Assembly: GCA_944392315.1 (NCBI GenBank)
Contig: CALXWH010000009.1
Coordinates: 1 to 62,842 of the forward strand
Length of the DNA stretch: 62,842 nt
Direction of reading: 5' to 3'
From: an uncultured Alphaproteobacteria bacterium
GTDB taxonomy: Bacteria; Pseudomonadota; Alphaproteobacteria; RF32; CAG-239
Both the position numbers and the translations under genes were made by a program. The notes beneath the pieces were generated by a model. That model was not told where the DNA came from, did not search any database, and saw only the letters and a list, made by a program, of their open reading frames with translations. Below are positions 1-8,738 of the stretch, piece by piece. Positions within the stretch are counted from its first letter, which is position 1. Each line of letters starts with the position of its first letter.

Positions 1-2192
1 AAGATGTTAAAGACATATTCCAAAACTTCTCGCCAAGTGATGTTTCTATCAAGCTTTTGAGTTTTCTTAATCTTCTCCAGGTTCATATAGAGTTGAGGCT
101 GATTTTCATACTTTTGTTTGATGATGTTAATGGCTCTTTCCCATTGCTCATTATCAACAGCATCGGCAATTTCTTGGTCGTTTTGCAGAGTTTCTTTAGT
201 TTTTTGGAAGAACTCTCGGTCAATACGCATACCTTCTTCACCAATATGTGTGGTATTAACTGTTTTAAGAGGGTCTATTTCGCCTAAAATGATTTCACCA
301 ACCGGAGGTCTTGGATTGCCTCCCCCGAATGTTTGCTCTTTTATTCTGGGCAGTTTCAACTCTTCATCATAATTGAATTTTTCTTCAAAATATTCACAGT
401 TGCCAAAGAAATCAAACATTTTGAAATTTTTCTTTTCAACGGTTGAGGTTTGTTTATCGGCATCGGTGTATTTGAATGTATGCTTTCTGGTACCTCGTCC
501 TTTAATTTGCACAAAATCGGTCGGGGAGAATATCGGTCTCATCAGGCATATATTTAACAAATCAGAACAATCGTATCCGGTGGTCATCATCCCTACTGTG
601 ATGCAAACTCTGGTTTTGCTGCTATCATAACCTTCTAAAAATCTGGTTTTACCGTTCAGGTTATTATTGGCAAAATTGATTGTAGATTGTTGAGCCTCAA
701 ATACTGATGATGTAATTTGAACAGCAAAATCAGAATTATACTTCCCCGGATACATTTTATCTGCGATTTGATTCAAGATTTGTGCTAATTTTGCACAATG
801 TTTCTGACTAACACCAAAGATAATTGTTTTACCAATTTCTCCAGATATTGGGTCTTTTAAGGCATTTTCCATGAAGGTTTTGCAAAATGTCCAGTTGGTT
901 TCATCTGAAAAGAATTTCTTTTCAAAATCTTTCTGATAAACAGAATCTTCAACTTCTTCGCCATATTCATTGATGGTGTTAATTATATAACCTTTATCCG
1001 ATAAAAGTTGGGTGGTTATTTCTGTTCTAGCATCTATTACAATAGGATTAACCAAGTATCCGGCTTTTACACCATCAAGCAGAGAATATCTAAATGTCGG
1101 GTCGCCACTTTCACAACCGAAGGTCTTATAAGTATCAAGCAATATCCTACGTTCCAAGGCCTTGGGGTCTTGCTCATTCAACTTTTTCGTATCAATATTT
1201 TTTAGATAATCTTTCGGGGTGGCCGTTAAGCCTAATTTATAGCCGACAAAATATTCAAATACAGCTCTACTATTGCCCCCAATACATCTGTGTGCCTCAT
1301 CCGATATTAGCAAATCAAAATCCGTTGGTGAAAACAGCTGTTTATGCTTTCCCTCAATACTTTGAATGGTTGTAATAACCACATTGGCTTTATACCAATC
1401 ATTGCGAGATTTTTTATAGATAACTGATGTAAAATCCTTCAAATATGAACAAAAGGCTTTATAAGCTTGATTTTCAAGTTCTATTCTATCAACCAAAAAT
1501 AAAACTCTTTTGGCATTTTCGGTTTTCAAAAATAGTTGTATTAGAGCTCCGGCTGTTAGTGTTTTGCCTAAACCGGTTGCCATTTCCAACAAAAACCTGT
1601 TTTTACCCTGCCCCACAGCTTTTTGAACTTCTTTAATCGCTTGCATTTGGTATGGTCTTAAAACACGGTATCCATTATCCCAACAATATTTGTCTTTGGT
1701 CTTTTCATCTAAATATAAAGGTTCATTTAATAAATTGGGATTTTGAGTTAAAGCTACATATTCGGGAATAATCTTTGCTGTTGCTAAAGCCTTCGGATTT
1801 GGGATGAATGATTTTCTGGAAGATAAAGATTCCGGTGATGGCATTGATGTTATCAGTTGCGGATTGCCTGATTTTATGTCCCATAGATAATGAATATCTC
1901 CGTTTGATAAGATTACAAACCGAATATTTTGTGATTCCGCATATGCTCTTGCTTGGTCTTTGGCAAATAATGGGTCTATACTGTCTTTTTTAGCTTCTAA
2001 CGCACAAATAGGATAGCCACTTTCATCTAGCAACAAGTAATCAATAAACTTCGGATTATCTTTATCTTCAATATGTGTTGTGTGCTCAAGACTTATGTTC
2101 CTTTTGCCTTTTTCTGTATCAAAAAAACGCCAACCTGCTTCTTCTAACAACTTATTGATTTTAATTCTTGCCAGAGCTTCCTTTTCAGACAT
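1..2192 (-). CDS. hsdR: Type I restriction enzyme R subunit (HsdR), 3' end outside window
   Basis: ATP-dependent translocase/endonuclease subunit of a type I restriction-modification complex. The reading frame opens at ATG 2192-2190 behind an AGGAAT ribosome site and stays open to base 1, about 730 residues. Visible in order: an N-terminal PD-(D/E)XK nuclease region (D51, then E66-A-K68 in ALEAKK), a helicase Walker A MATGLGKT near residues 204-211, a DEAH box near 298-301, and later helicase motifs in the second RecA domain (VGMMTTGYDC, then KGRGTRKH). The matching hsdM and hsdS genes are not upstream, so they would lie beyond the left edge. The family assignment is firm. Whether the system is complete cannot be seen. 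Confidence 0.92.
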   Translation of the reverse strand, partial: MSEKEALARIKINKLLEEAGWRFFDTEKGKRNISLEHTTHIEDKDNPKFIDYLLLDESGYPICALEAKKDSIDPLFAKDQARAYAESQNIRFVILSNGDIHYLWDIKSGNPQLITSMPSPESLSSRKSFIPNPKALATAKIIPEYVALTQNPNLLNEPLYLDEKTKDKYCWDNGYRVLRPYQMQAIKEVQKAVGQGKNRFLLEMATGLGKTLTAGALIQLFLKTENAKRVLFLVDRIELENQAYKAFCSYLKDFTSVIYKKSRNDWYKANVVITTIQSIEGKHKQLFSPTDFDLLISDEAHRCIGGNSRAVFEYFVGYKLGLTATPKDYLKNIDTKKLNEQDPKALERRILLDTYKTFGCESGDPTFRYSLLDGVKAGYLVNPIVIDARTEITTQLLSDKGYIINTINEYGEEVEDSVYQKDFEKKFFSDETNWTFCKTFMENALKDPISGEIGKTIIFGVSQKHCAKLAQILNQIADKMYPGKYNSDFAVQITSSVFEAQQSTINFANNNLNGKTRFLEGYDSSKTRVCITVGMMTTGYDCSDLLNICLMRPIFSPTDFVQIKGRGTRKHTFKYTDADKQTSTVEKKNFKMFDFFGNCEYFEEKFNYDEELKLPRIKEQTFGGGNPRPPVGEIILGEIDPLKTVNTTHIGEEGMRIDREFFQKTKETLQNDQEIADAVDNEQWERAINIIKQKYENQPQLYMNLEKIKKTQKLDRNITWREVLEYVFNI

Positions 2193-2308
2193 CTTTATTC
2201 CTAATCTATTTTTGCTATAATAATTGGAGCCTAAAGTAAAAAGGTTTATATTTCAATAATAATGTCTATTTAAATACAGAATTTATTACATTTTATGGAA
2301 TTATAAGA

Positions 2309-2341
2309 AAATCCCCTAATATTAGTGAATACAGGGGATTT
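2309..2341. terminator. Hairpin between hsdR and the ParB-like gene
   Basis: A 9-bp perfect stem, AAATCCCCT (2309-2317) with AGGGGATTT (2333-2341). It lies in the promoter-side gap of hsdR and downstream of the 2408 gene, so it probably helps end the minus-strand transcript arriving from the right. No long T run follows it. Confidence 0.5.
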
Positions 2342-2351
2342 GCTGATTTTT

Positions 2352-2396
2352 AAATATAGGCTACAGTTTTTTAGATAAAAATTGTAGCCTATATTT
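2352..2396. terminator. Bidirectional terminator hairpin
   Basis: A 14-bp perfect inverted repeat, 2352-2365 with 2383-2396 (AAATATAGGCTACA and its complement), around a 17-nt loop. It sits 12 bases past the stop codon of the minus-strand gene 2408-2917, where a terminator is expected. Confidence 0.7.
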
Positions 2397-2407
2397 ACTC
2401 ATCTTTA

Positions 2408-2917
2408 TTAGATACCGGTTCTGATTTTATAGATGTATCTCATCATCTTTTGGAAAATGTTTCTTGATTTTAGCTCTATTCTTAAAACAGGTACTTGATA
2501 ATCTTTTCCATATTTATGCAACAAATAACATGAGCGGTGCTGTCCGTCTTTGACACATCCGTTATAATCAACAATAATCAAATTCTTTTGATTGAAGCCT
2601 TTTTCTTCAAGACTTTTTATCAGATTATTGTATTTTTCTACTCCCATTTCTTGGTAATGTAGAATTTCTCTGTGTTTTTGGCAATAAAGTTCGTAATCCT
2701 TCACATTTCCTTCAAGATACTTAAATGCGGGAACATTACACAATTTCTCGGTTCCGTATATAATGTCCCCTACTTTCATCGTATCTAATTCATAGCGTTT
2801 CATTGAGCGGAATTTTAACCTTCTTTTGAAGTATAATTCATCAATTTGAAATCTGTTGTCATGCAATAAAATATCCGTATTACCTAACAGAAAACATCTA
2901 ATACTGAATTTTGACAT
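2408..2917 (-). CDS. Small ParB/sulfiredoxin-fold protein with a DGQHR motif
   Basis: 169 residues. The C-terminal half carries VKDGQHRSCYLLHKYG, the loop-helix signature of the ParB N-terminal fold, where it binds nucleotide or phosphate. There is no helix-turn-helix or parS-binding half, so this is not a chromosome-partition ParB. Similar short ParB-fold proteins occur in surface polysaccharide clusters, and a second one (55218-55856) sits beside a glycosyltransferase in this window. It starts 48 bases after the autotransporter stop on the same strand and is probably co-transcribed with it, so it could share its phase-variable promoter. Function unknown. Confidence 0.6.
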   Translation of the reverse strand: MSKFSIRCFLLGNTDILLHDNRFQIDELYFKRRLKFRSMKRYELDTMKVGDIIYGTEKLCNVPAFKYLEGNVKDYELYCQKHREILHYQEMGVEKYNNLIKSLEEKGFNQKNLIIVDYNGCVKDGQHRSCYLLHKYGKDYQVPVLRIELKSRNIFQKMMRYIYKIRTGI

Positions 2918-2964
2918 GTGGTCTCCAATGTAAAATATGCTCTAAATTTGCAAAAATCTTATTT

Positions 2965-5900
2965 TTAGAAGTTGTATCTTATGTTGATATTTCCATCCCA
3001 ACCTTCTCGTCCGCCTTCTCTGCGGTTGATTTCTGCGGCAAAACTCCAATTATTATTCAAATCTTTGTTTGCTCCTAGGCCATATTCCACATAGTTTTTG
3101 GCACTAATATCCGGTAATGCTACATTATCAATGTTCGCATCTCCGCCACTGTTTTCTACAAAGGCATATTTTGCTTGAACATAGGTATTCCATCCGTTGT
3201 TGAACGCTTTATTGATTTGAATTCCAGGGGCTACTTCCCAGAAGTGCAAATTGTCATTCTTCACTTTCACATCTGATTTTGAGGTAAAATCCTCACTATT
3301 TACAAAAGTATAGCCTGCGTAAATATTCGGTAAAATGCTCAAACTATCCGACAATTTATAGTCATATGTTGCTTTGAGTGCAATTCCGGTGAAATAAGTG
3401 TCAAAGCTATCACTACCAAAAGCATGATTATTTTCATTATCAATATAACCACCATTCACTGTTCCTAGTAATGATGTATTATCTTTGTTTAAAAGAGCAC
3501 TCAAGCCAACATAACCGCCCTTTTGGTCAATATTGTTGCCTTCAAATTTTTGCTCTCCGTCCAAATAACCTGCATAAACGCCATAAATTGCATCTACAGT
3601 ATCATAATGAATGGTATCGCTATTTACACCACCGGTTAGCGTGTATGTCTTACTATCAACATTATTAAATGATTTAAAATCAATATCTTCATCATAACCA
3701 CGTACTGATACCCAAACATTATCCTTTTGAGGAAGCTCATTGGGTGCTGTGGCAAATGAATTATTAGTCATTGATGAAAATACCGTTGATGCAATATTGC
3801 TTTGAAGTAAAGCAACTGCCTGCCCTACGACACTATTGGCATATACCGTTGAATTATAATCTTCTACTTTGTTTCCATCACCACGAGTAAATGTAAAATC
3901 ACCGCTGTCTTTATCATAAGCCACATCATAGGAGTAAATTGGAGATAATGCCTGCAAACCACTGGTCTTGCCTGTATAATTTACTGATGATAGTAATTTT
4001 TCATCATTTGTGAAGTTAATGGTTGTTATTTCATTTTTAGCATCTGAAATTAAATTAAGATTAGCTATGTTTAGTTTTGCGTTTCCTTCTATTGTGTCTG
4101 CAGATATCATATCCATTGTTTCATTTGCTAAATCCGCATCCACATTGATATTTGAATCTGTCGCTAAATTTAATTTTGCTAATTTTATTGAAGAAGTTGC
4201 TCCATTGGCAATATCCAAAGTTCCACCGTTGAAGTTAATACTATTCAAGGCATAATTACCATCGGCAAAGGTGTTTGTATTTTCATCTCTTGTTTCACCC
4301 ACATTATGCGTATGTTTGGTGGCATCATACAAATACTTATCTGATGTATATTTTAGTGTTCCACCATTATTTAAGTTAAAATCAATTTCATCGGCATAAT
4401 ATGCATGAGTTATGTTGCCATCTGATATATTGGCAGTTAATGGGTCTAATAAACCATTTAATTCAACTTGTCCGGCAAGGTTTAATTCATTCTTTTTATT
4501 TTTGGAGATAATTGCCCCATCAACTGTTATTCCTTGCGAACCGCCATTAAATTCAACTTTGGTTATTTCGTCAGCCTCTCCTGCCATATAGATAACGGCA
4601 TCATCTGCTGAACTTCCTGTAATCGCAACAGCATCGTTTTTGGCTTGAATTTTGAAATGTCCATTTTTATTCACTTGAATTGCATTTGCATCTGTAATCT
4701 CTAATGATGTATCTTCAAATGTTGTTGCATTTTCTCCGGCTATGATGACTTTATTGGTTCCGGTTCCGTGGATTGCAGCTTTTTGTAATACAACACTATC
4801 CATGGTGAGTATTGCATTATCTTTCATATGAATTTGAGAATCTGTAATTGAAACCGCATTCAAATTCATTTGCGATGAATCATTCATAAATATCTGCGAA
4901 TTGTTCTGTATGACTGTTGTTGCTCCAGCTTCATTTCTGACATTTAGTTGCGAATTATCATTTAAGATGACTTGAGAATGGTCTATCGTCATATTCGCTT
5001 TTCCGTATAATGCTTCTATTTCATTTCTGTCCGCTATATCCTCTTCATCTGTATATTTTTCATAATCAAAGCCCAAATAAGCACGATTATTTAATACAAC
5101 TTTACTGTTATTCTGAATGAATATCTGACTATCGCTCTTCATTGCAGCTCTATCTTCCGGATTATCTGAATCTCCAAGGATAACTTCGCTGTTATCTATT
5201 GTCAGCCTGCGGAGTTCTACTGATTGTTCGGTTTGAATATATTTTGAATCAATTGTGCCGGTTGTTCCGTCTGCGTTTGTGTATTTCAACTCCACTTCTG
5301 ATGGCCATAACGCTCCGTTTTCATTTGTCTTTCCTTGCAGAGCCTTTGCCATTTTTAACGCATTTTCATCATTATGAAGCATATCTAACACTTCATCTTC
5401 TGAAAAATAATTCGGTGCAGATATGGATAGTTTGGAACCATTTGTAAAGGATACTGCTCCGTCAATCGGCAATTCACTATTAACTAATTTGAGTGTAGCA
5501 TTATCAAACTTTGTATTAAAAATCTTATCTCCTTCATCAGATGAAGCATCTAACGAACTATTTGTCAGGTTAATTGTTCCTCCTTTAACCACTATGGCAT
5601 CAATGGAACCATCTGCATTGGTAGTATTTTGTTTGGCATCAACCAATAATCTTACATGATCGAGATTAAGTGTTGCACCATCTGAAACACTTACTTTGCT
5701 CACTTCTTGCGGCATGTCATTTATAGAATAACGAAGTTCTGTTAAATTTTGTAAATCTGTTTTTATTTCCTCAACTGACTTTGATGTATCTATTTTTTCA
5801 TCATCAGCGGCATATGCGTCATTTAGGTTAATTTTCCACCCTTGGAAATTTCCGGTAATTGTATCTTCTTTGCCCACTAAAGTGATTTCTTCGGCTATCG

Positions 5901-6006
5901 CATTGGTGGCACAAAGCACTAAACCAATATTTACTAATAAGCATTTCTTTAATACTGAACGATATTGTGCGTTTAAGACTGTTAAACCATGTTTTGAAAG
6001 TTTCAT
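2965..6006 (-). CDS. Autotransporter (type V secretion) adhesin-like protein
   Basis: 1013 residues. A long signal region (about 1-38, hydrophobic core LLVNIGLVLCATNAIA) leads to a passenger of about 700 residues full of short repeats such as NNSQIFMNDSSQMNLN, typical of a beta-helix. From about residue 745 an autotransporter beta-barrel follows, ending in the terminal aromatic INIRYNF. The protein should be exported through the inner membrane and displayed on the outer membrane. ATG 6006 is preceded by GGAGA at 6013-6017. Just upstream of that lies a segment bounded by 11-bp inverted repeats (6018-6166) and then a DNA invertase gene, so expression is probably switched on and off. What the passenger binds cannot be told. 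Confidence 0.9.
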   Translation of the reverse strand: MKLSKHGLTVLNAQYRSVLKKCLLVNIGLVLCATNAIAEEITLVGKEDTITGNFQGWKINLNDAYAADDEKIDTSKSVEEIKTDLQNLTELRYSINDMPQEVSKVSVSDGATLNLDHVRLLVDAKQNTTNADGSIDAIVVKGGTINLTNSSLDASSDEGDKIFNTKFDNATLKLVNSELPIDGAVSFTNGSKLSISAPNYFSEDEVLDMLHNDENALKMAKALQGKTNENGALWPSEVELKYTNADGTTGTIDSKYIQTEQSVELRRLTIDNSEVILGDSDNPEDRAAMKSDSQIFIQNNSKVVLNNRAYLGFDYEKYTDEEDIADRNEIEALYGKANMTIDHSQVILNDNSQLNVRNEAGATTVIQNNSQIFMNDSSQMNLNAVSITDSQIHMKDNAILTMDSVVLQKAAIHGTGTNKVIIAGENATTFEDTSLEITDANAIQVNKNGHFKIQAKNDAVAITGSSADDAVIYMAGEADEITKVEFNGGSQGITVDGAIISKNKKNELNLAGQVELNGLLDPLTANISDGNITHAYYADEIDFNLNNGGTLKYTSDKYLYDATKHTHNVGETRDENTNTFADGNYALNSINFNGGTLDIANGATSSIKLAKLNLATDSNINVDADLANETMDMISADTIEGNAKLNIANLNLISDAKNEITTINFTNDEKLLSSVNYTGKTSGLQALSPIYSYDVAYDKDSGDFTFTRGDGNKVEDYNSTVYANSVVGQAVALLQSNIASTVFSSMTNNSFATAPNELPQKDNVWVSVRGYDEDIDFKSFNNVDSKTYTLTGGVNSDTIHYDTVDAIYGVYAGYLDGEQKFEGNNIDQKGGYVGLSALLNKDNTSLLGTVNGGYIDNENNHAFGSDSFDTYFTGIALKATYDYKLSDSLSILPNIYAGYTFVNSEDFTSKSDVKVKNDNLHFWEVAPGIQINKAFNNGWNTYVQAKYAFVENSGGDANIDNVALPDISAKNYVEYGLGANKDLNNNWSFAAEINRREGGREGWDGNINIRYNF

Positions 6007-6017
6007 TGTGTTTCTCC

Positions 6018-6166
6018 ATAAATGACCAAATATGGAGATTGGCTTTTCAAAAAAAATATTCTTATCCTAAAAATTTCAAAAAATGTATATATTTGAATAT
6101 TTTAATTGACTTTAAATTAGAAAATATTACCCTTGATTTGTTCCTATATTTTAGATGGTCATTTAT
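6018..6166. promoter_or_regulatory. Putative invertible promoter segment 1 (autotransporter switch)
   Basis: Perfect 11-bp inverted repeats ATAAATGACCA (6018-6028) and TGGTCATTTAT (6156-6166) bound 127 bp of very AT-rich DNA. The left repeat touches the autotransporter ribosome site. The right repeat lies about 50 bases before the serine invertase start. Inside is TTGACT (6106-6111) on the plus strand and several AT-rich candidate -10 boxes, none convincing. A nested 8-bp repeat TCTCCATA/TATGGAGA (6013-6020, 6031-6038) overlaps the left site. The geometry matches Mpi-type promoter inversion, but inversion itself is inferred. Confidence 0.68.
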
Positions 6167-6218
6167 TTGATAGAGTAATTCTTTGATAAATACTTATGAT
6201 ATTTCAAAGGATTACGAT

Positions 6219-6815
6219 ATGACTTGTTATTTTTACATCAGGGTTAGCACAGACCTGCAAAATTGTGCCAATCAACGATATGAATTAGATAATTTTGCGA
6301 CTCTGCATCATATCAAAGCAGACGAGTATATTGAGGAAACCATTTCTTCAAGAAAACCTCTCTCGCAAAGAAAATTAGGTAAATTATTAAAAAAACTTCA
6401 AAAAGGTGATGTTGTTATAACTACCGAAATTTCAAGACTTGGGCGAAATATGCTTGAAGTTATGGGTATTTTACAGACTTGTTTGGAAAAAGAATGCGAA
6501 ATTATTACTGTTAAAGAAAATTACCATTTAGGTGCTGACATTCAATCCAAAGTTTTGGCGTTTGCTTTCTCTTTAGCAAGCGAAATTGAAAGGCAACTCA
6601 TTTCTCAACGAACCAAAGAGGCCCTTAAACGCTTAAAAAATGAAGGCAAACATCTTGGTAGGCCTTTCGGATTTTCTTATAAAAAGCTCAAGAAAAAGCA
6701 TAATAAAGTGGTGGAACTTTTAGAAAAAGGTATTTCTAAAACAGAAATTGCTCGTTTGATGGGGTGTTCTTGGACAACTCTACACCGATACATTAAAGAA
6801 TATATCATGTTTTAA
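6219..6815 (+). CDS. Mpi-like serine DNA invertase 1
   Basis: 198 residues from ATG 6219, chosen over an upstream TTG at 6183 because AAAGG sits 9 bases before it and it gives the same length as the second invertase. The resolvase/invertase catalytic domain has the nucleophile serine in YIRVS (S10), the EISRLGRN block and the E helix region AFAFSLASEIERQLISQRTK. A C-terminal helix-turn-helix follows (KTEIARLMGCSWTTLHRYI). Closest in pattern to the master promoter invertase Mpi of Bacteroides. It faces away from the autotransporter with the inverted repeats between them, so the segment at 6018-6166 is its likely substrate. Codon use is AT-rich like its neighbours. Confidence 0.9.
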   Translation: MTCYFYIRVSTDLQNCANQRYELDNFATLHHIKADEYIEETISSRKPLSQRKLGKLLKKLQKGDVVITTEISRLGRNMLEVMGILQTCLEKECEIITVKENYHLGADIQSKVLAFAFSLASEIERQLISQRTKEALKRLKNEGKHLGRPFGFSYKKLKKKHNKVVELLEKGISKTEIARLMGCSWTTLHRYIKEYIMF

Positions 6816-6826
6816 TGGTATTCTTA

Positions 6827-7327
6827 TCACGATTTTGTATCTTCATCAAACGTATATATTTCTGTTAATTCAATTATTGTTTTACCTTTGTTTTGGGCTT
6901 TTTTGCAAAAAGAAAAAGCCCGCCCTTTGCGTTTGTTATATGAAATAATGTAATCTGAATGTTCTATCATCCAATTATTGCGATGCACTATACACCATCG
7001 CTTATAGCCTAATTCCGCTTTGAATGGATATTCAAATCCATCAAATGCTCTGCGATAAACTTTACGTTCTGTTGGATTTTCTTCAAAAGTATTGAGCTCT
7101 TTTTCTGTTGCTATCACTAATATTATTTTTATGTGGGGAAATTTGGGTTGAATTTGCAAAACCGTATCGTAGGCATCTTTTTCATACGCCCCCTTTTCGC
7201 CGACATAAAAAGTATCTGTCTGTTTGAGCGTTATCAATTTCACTATTTGTTCTTCTATATATTTTTTAATGTGTTGCGGTTTGCTTAAACCGTAGTCATT
7301 TCCTAAAAAGGTGCAAGATGTTCCCAT
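6827..7327 (-). CDS. SLOG/Rossmann-fold protein (DUF1273-like)
   Basis: 166 residues. I start it at ATG 7327, which has AAGGAG seven bases upstream, rather than at the in-frame ATG 13 codons earlier. The N-terminus GTSCTFLGNDYG, the central FYVGEKGAYEKDA and the later SDYIISYNKRKGRAFSFCKKA match the DUF1273/SLOG group of nucleotide-sensing Rossmann proteins, some of which work with toxin or defence effectors. It has no recognisable partner: the gene ends 12 bases from invertase 1 and starts near a 13-bp inverted repeat pair beside invertase 2. Expression is therefore probably phase-variable. Ligand and role unknown. Confidence 0.65.
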   Translation of the reverse strand: MGTSCTFLGNDYGLSKPQHIKKYIEEQIVKLITLKQTDTFYVGEKGAYEKDAYDTVLQIQPKFPHIKIILVIATEKELNTFEENPTERKVYRRAFDGFEYPFKAELGYKRWCIVHRNNWMIEHSDYIISYNKRKGRAFSFCKKAQNKGKTIIELTEIYTFDEDTKS

Positions 7328-7364
7328 TTGTGTGCTCCTTATCTCTATGGAAACATCAGAACAC

Positions 7365-7529
7365 AAACGAACAATTATGTTATGAAAGTAATTTTCTGAT
7401 TAACTCCTCTTCTTTTTATATGCTTAAATTCCTTGTACTCCTTGATTTTTCTAACTTTATGCAGTGATTGCTTGGAAATATATATTCTTTAAAGACACTA
7501 AAAAAATGGGTTGATTTAATTGTTCGTTT
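7365..7529. promoter_or_regulatory. Putative invertible promoter segment 2 (SLOG gene switch)
   Basis: Perfect 13-bp inverted repeats AAACGAACAATTA (7365-7377) and TAATTGTTCGTTT (7517-7529) enclose 139 bp. They fill most of the gap between the SLOG gene (RBS at about 7334-7340) and invertase 2 (RBS at about 7585). The layout is the same as segment 1, but the repeat sequence differs, which suggests that each invertase has its own site. The interior is AT-rich, with TTGTAC (7433-7438) and TATATAT (7479 region) as weak promoter-like words. I cannot say which orientation is ON. Confidence 0.7.
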
Positions 7530-7593
7530 AAATAGTCCCTTTTTTTTGTTTTAATTCTTTGTATCTCCGATAAATATTAAAAAAGGAGATAAA

Positions 7594-8190
7594 ATGATAT
7601 ATGGATATGTGCGTGTTAGTTGTGTTAAGCAAACTATTGAACATCAGGAATTTGAAATTAAAGAATACGCCGCTAAAAACGGTATTCATATTGATAATTG
7701 GGTGGAGGAAACCATTTCTTCCAGAAAGTCCTTAAAACAAAGAAAACTCGGGCAACTTTTAGACAATCTCCATGACGGAGATATTATCATTGCTTGTGAG
7801 ATTTCTCGTCTTGGTCGCTCTTTGCTTGAGGTTATGGGAATTTTGCAAATCTGTTTAACCAAAAATTGTCAGGTTATTACCATTAAAGAAAACTACCATC
7901 TTGGCAATGACATTCAATCACAAGTTCTTGCTTTTGCCTTTGGCTTATCGGCTCAAATTGAACGCAACCTTATCAGCCAAAGAACAAAAATGTCTCTTGA
8001 TAACTTAAAGGCCTCCGGCAAACGTCTGGGAAGACCTTTCGGTGCGGAAGCTAAAAAGCTCAAATTATCTAAAAATGCTAAAAAGATTAAAGAATTGCTG
8101 GATAAAAACATACCTAAAGCACAAATTGCTCGGTTGATGGGTGTTCAAAAGATGACTTTACGCCGATTTATTACACGAATGGGGTGGTAG
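7594..8190 (+). CDS. Mpi-like serine DNA invertase 2
   Basis: 198 residues with a strong AAAGGAGATAAA ribosome site. Same family as invertase 1: catalytic serine in GYVRVS (S9), then VEETISSRKSLKQRKLG, CEISRLGRS, QIERNLISQRTK and a C-terminal helix-turn-helix (KAQIARLMGVQKMTLRRFI). The catalytic domains of the two invertases are clearly similar, while the recognition helices differ (SWTTLHRYI against QKMTLRRFI). That agrees with different inverted-repeat targets. Its likely substrate is the adjacent 7365-7529 segment. Confidence 0.9.
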   Translation: MIYGYVRVSCVKQTIEHQEFEIKEYAAKNGIHIDNWVEETISSRKSLKQRKLGQLLDNLHDGDIIIACEISRLGRSLLEVMGILQICLTKNCQVITIKENYHLGNDIQSQVLAFAFGLSAQIERNLISQRTKMSLDNLKASGKRLGRPFGAEAKKLKLSKNAKKIKELLDKNIPKAQIARLMGVQKMTLRRFITRMGW

Positions 8191-8191
8191 C

Positions 8192-8650
8192 CTATAAGAT
8201 ATCGGCTAGTTTTATATATTCTTCCATAGTTTGAGTGATTAGGTTCTCTTCGGGAAAGCGGTAAAAAGGCACAAACATTCGTAAATATGCCTTAAGCTCT
8301 TCATCTTTGAGCGATGTATAGGTTTTGATGTATATTTCTCCGGTTGCTTTATTCAGATATTTTATCCTAAATTTTCTTCTTTCTCCTGGATTGGGGAAAA
8401 TATAATCAAGCCCTATATCGGTTCTTGTTTCTTCTAAATAGTAATCTAACAGATTATTTACGGAAATTACCCCGAAATTATTACGGCAAAACAAATGTCC
8501 TAGTTTTCTTAATTGCTTTTTGTTCGTCCGGGCTTGGGCATAGCTTATCGTTGGCAAAAACTTTACCAATGCATCAACATTGATAAAGTAATCTATATCA
8601 TACTCTTCCGGATTTAAATGCAACTGTGTGGCTATATCTTGTATTTTCAT
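8192..8650 (-). CDS. Hypothetical protein of the accessory element
   Basis: 152 residues, no family recognised. The sequence is mixed alpha/beta with many aromatic residues (RKFRIKYLNKATGEIYIKTYTS) and no signal peptide or membrane segment. The stop codon lies one base from the stop of invertase 2, so the two genes converge with no room for a terminator. It is the last gene of a minus-strand row 10196-8192 and is probably transcribed with it. AGGGAAGAG precedes the start. Confidence 0.55.
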   Translation of the reverse strand: MKIQDIATQLHLNPEEYDIDYFINVDALVKFLPTISYAQARTNKKQLRKLGHLFCRNNFGVISVNNLLDYYLEETRTDIGLDYIFPNPGERRKFRIKYLNKATGEIYIKTYTSLKDEELKAYLRMFVPFYRFPEENLITQTMEEYIKLADIL

Positions 8651-8738
8651 GGCTCTTCCCTACTTTATTTGGTATGGGATATGCCTAACCTTAAGTATGC
8701 TTTAAGTCAATACGAAAGTATCGTGGTCGCTTTATCCG

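Noticed and set aside
57..1993. Several plus-strand frames at the left edge
   Set aside because: They lie opposite one long minus-strand frame that encodes a clear HsdR with nuclease and helicase motifs.
2408..2917. Chromosome or plasmid partition ParB
   Set aside because: Only the short DGQHR fold is present, with no helix-turn-helix or dimer domain and no parA.
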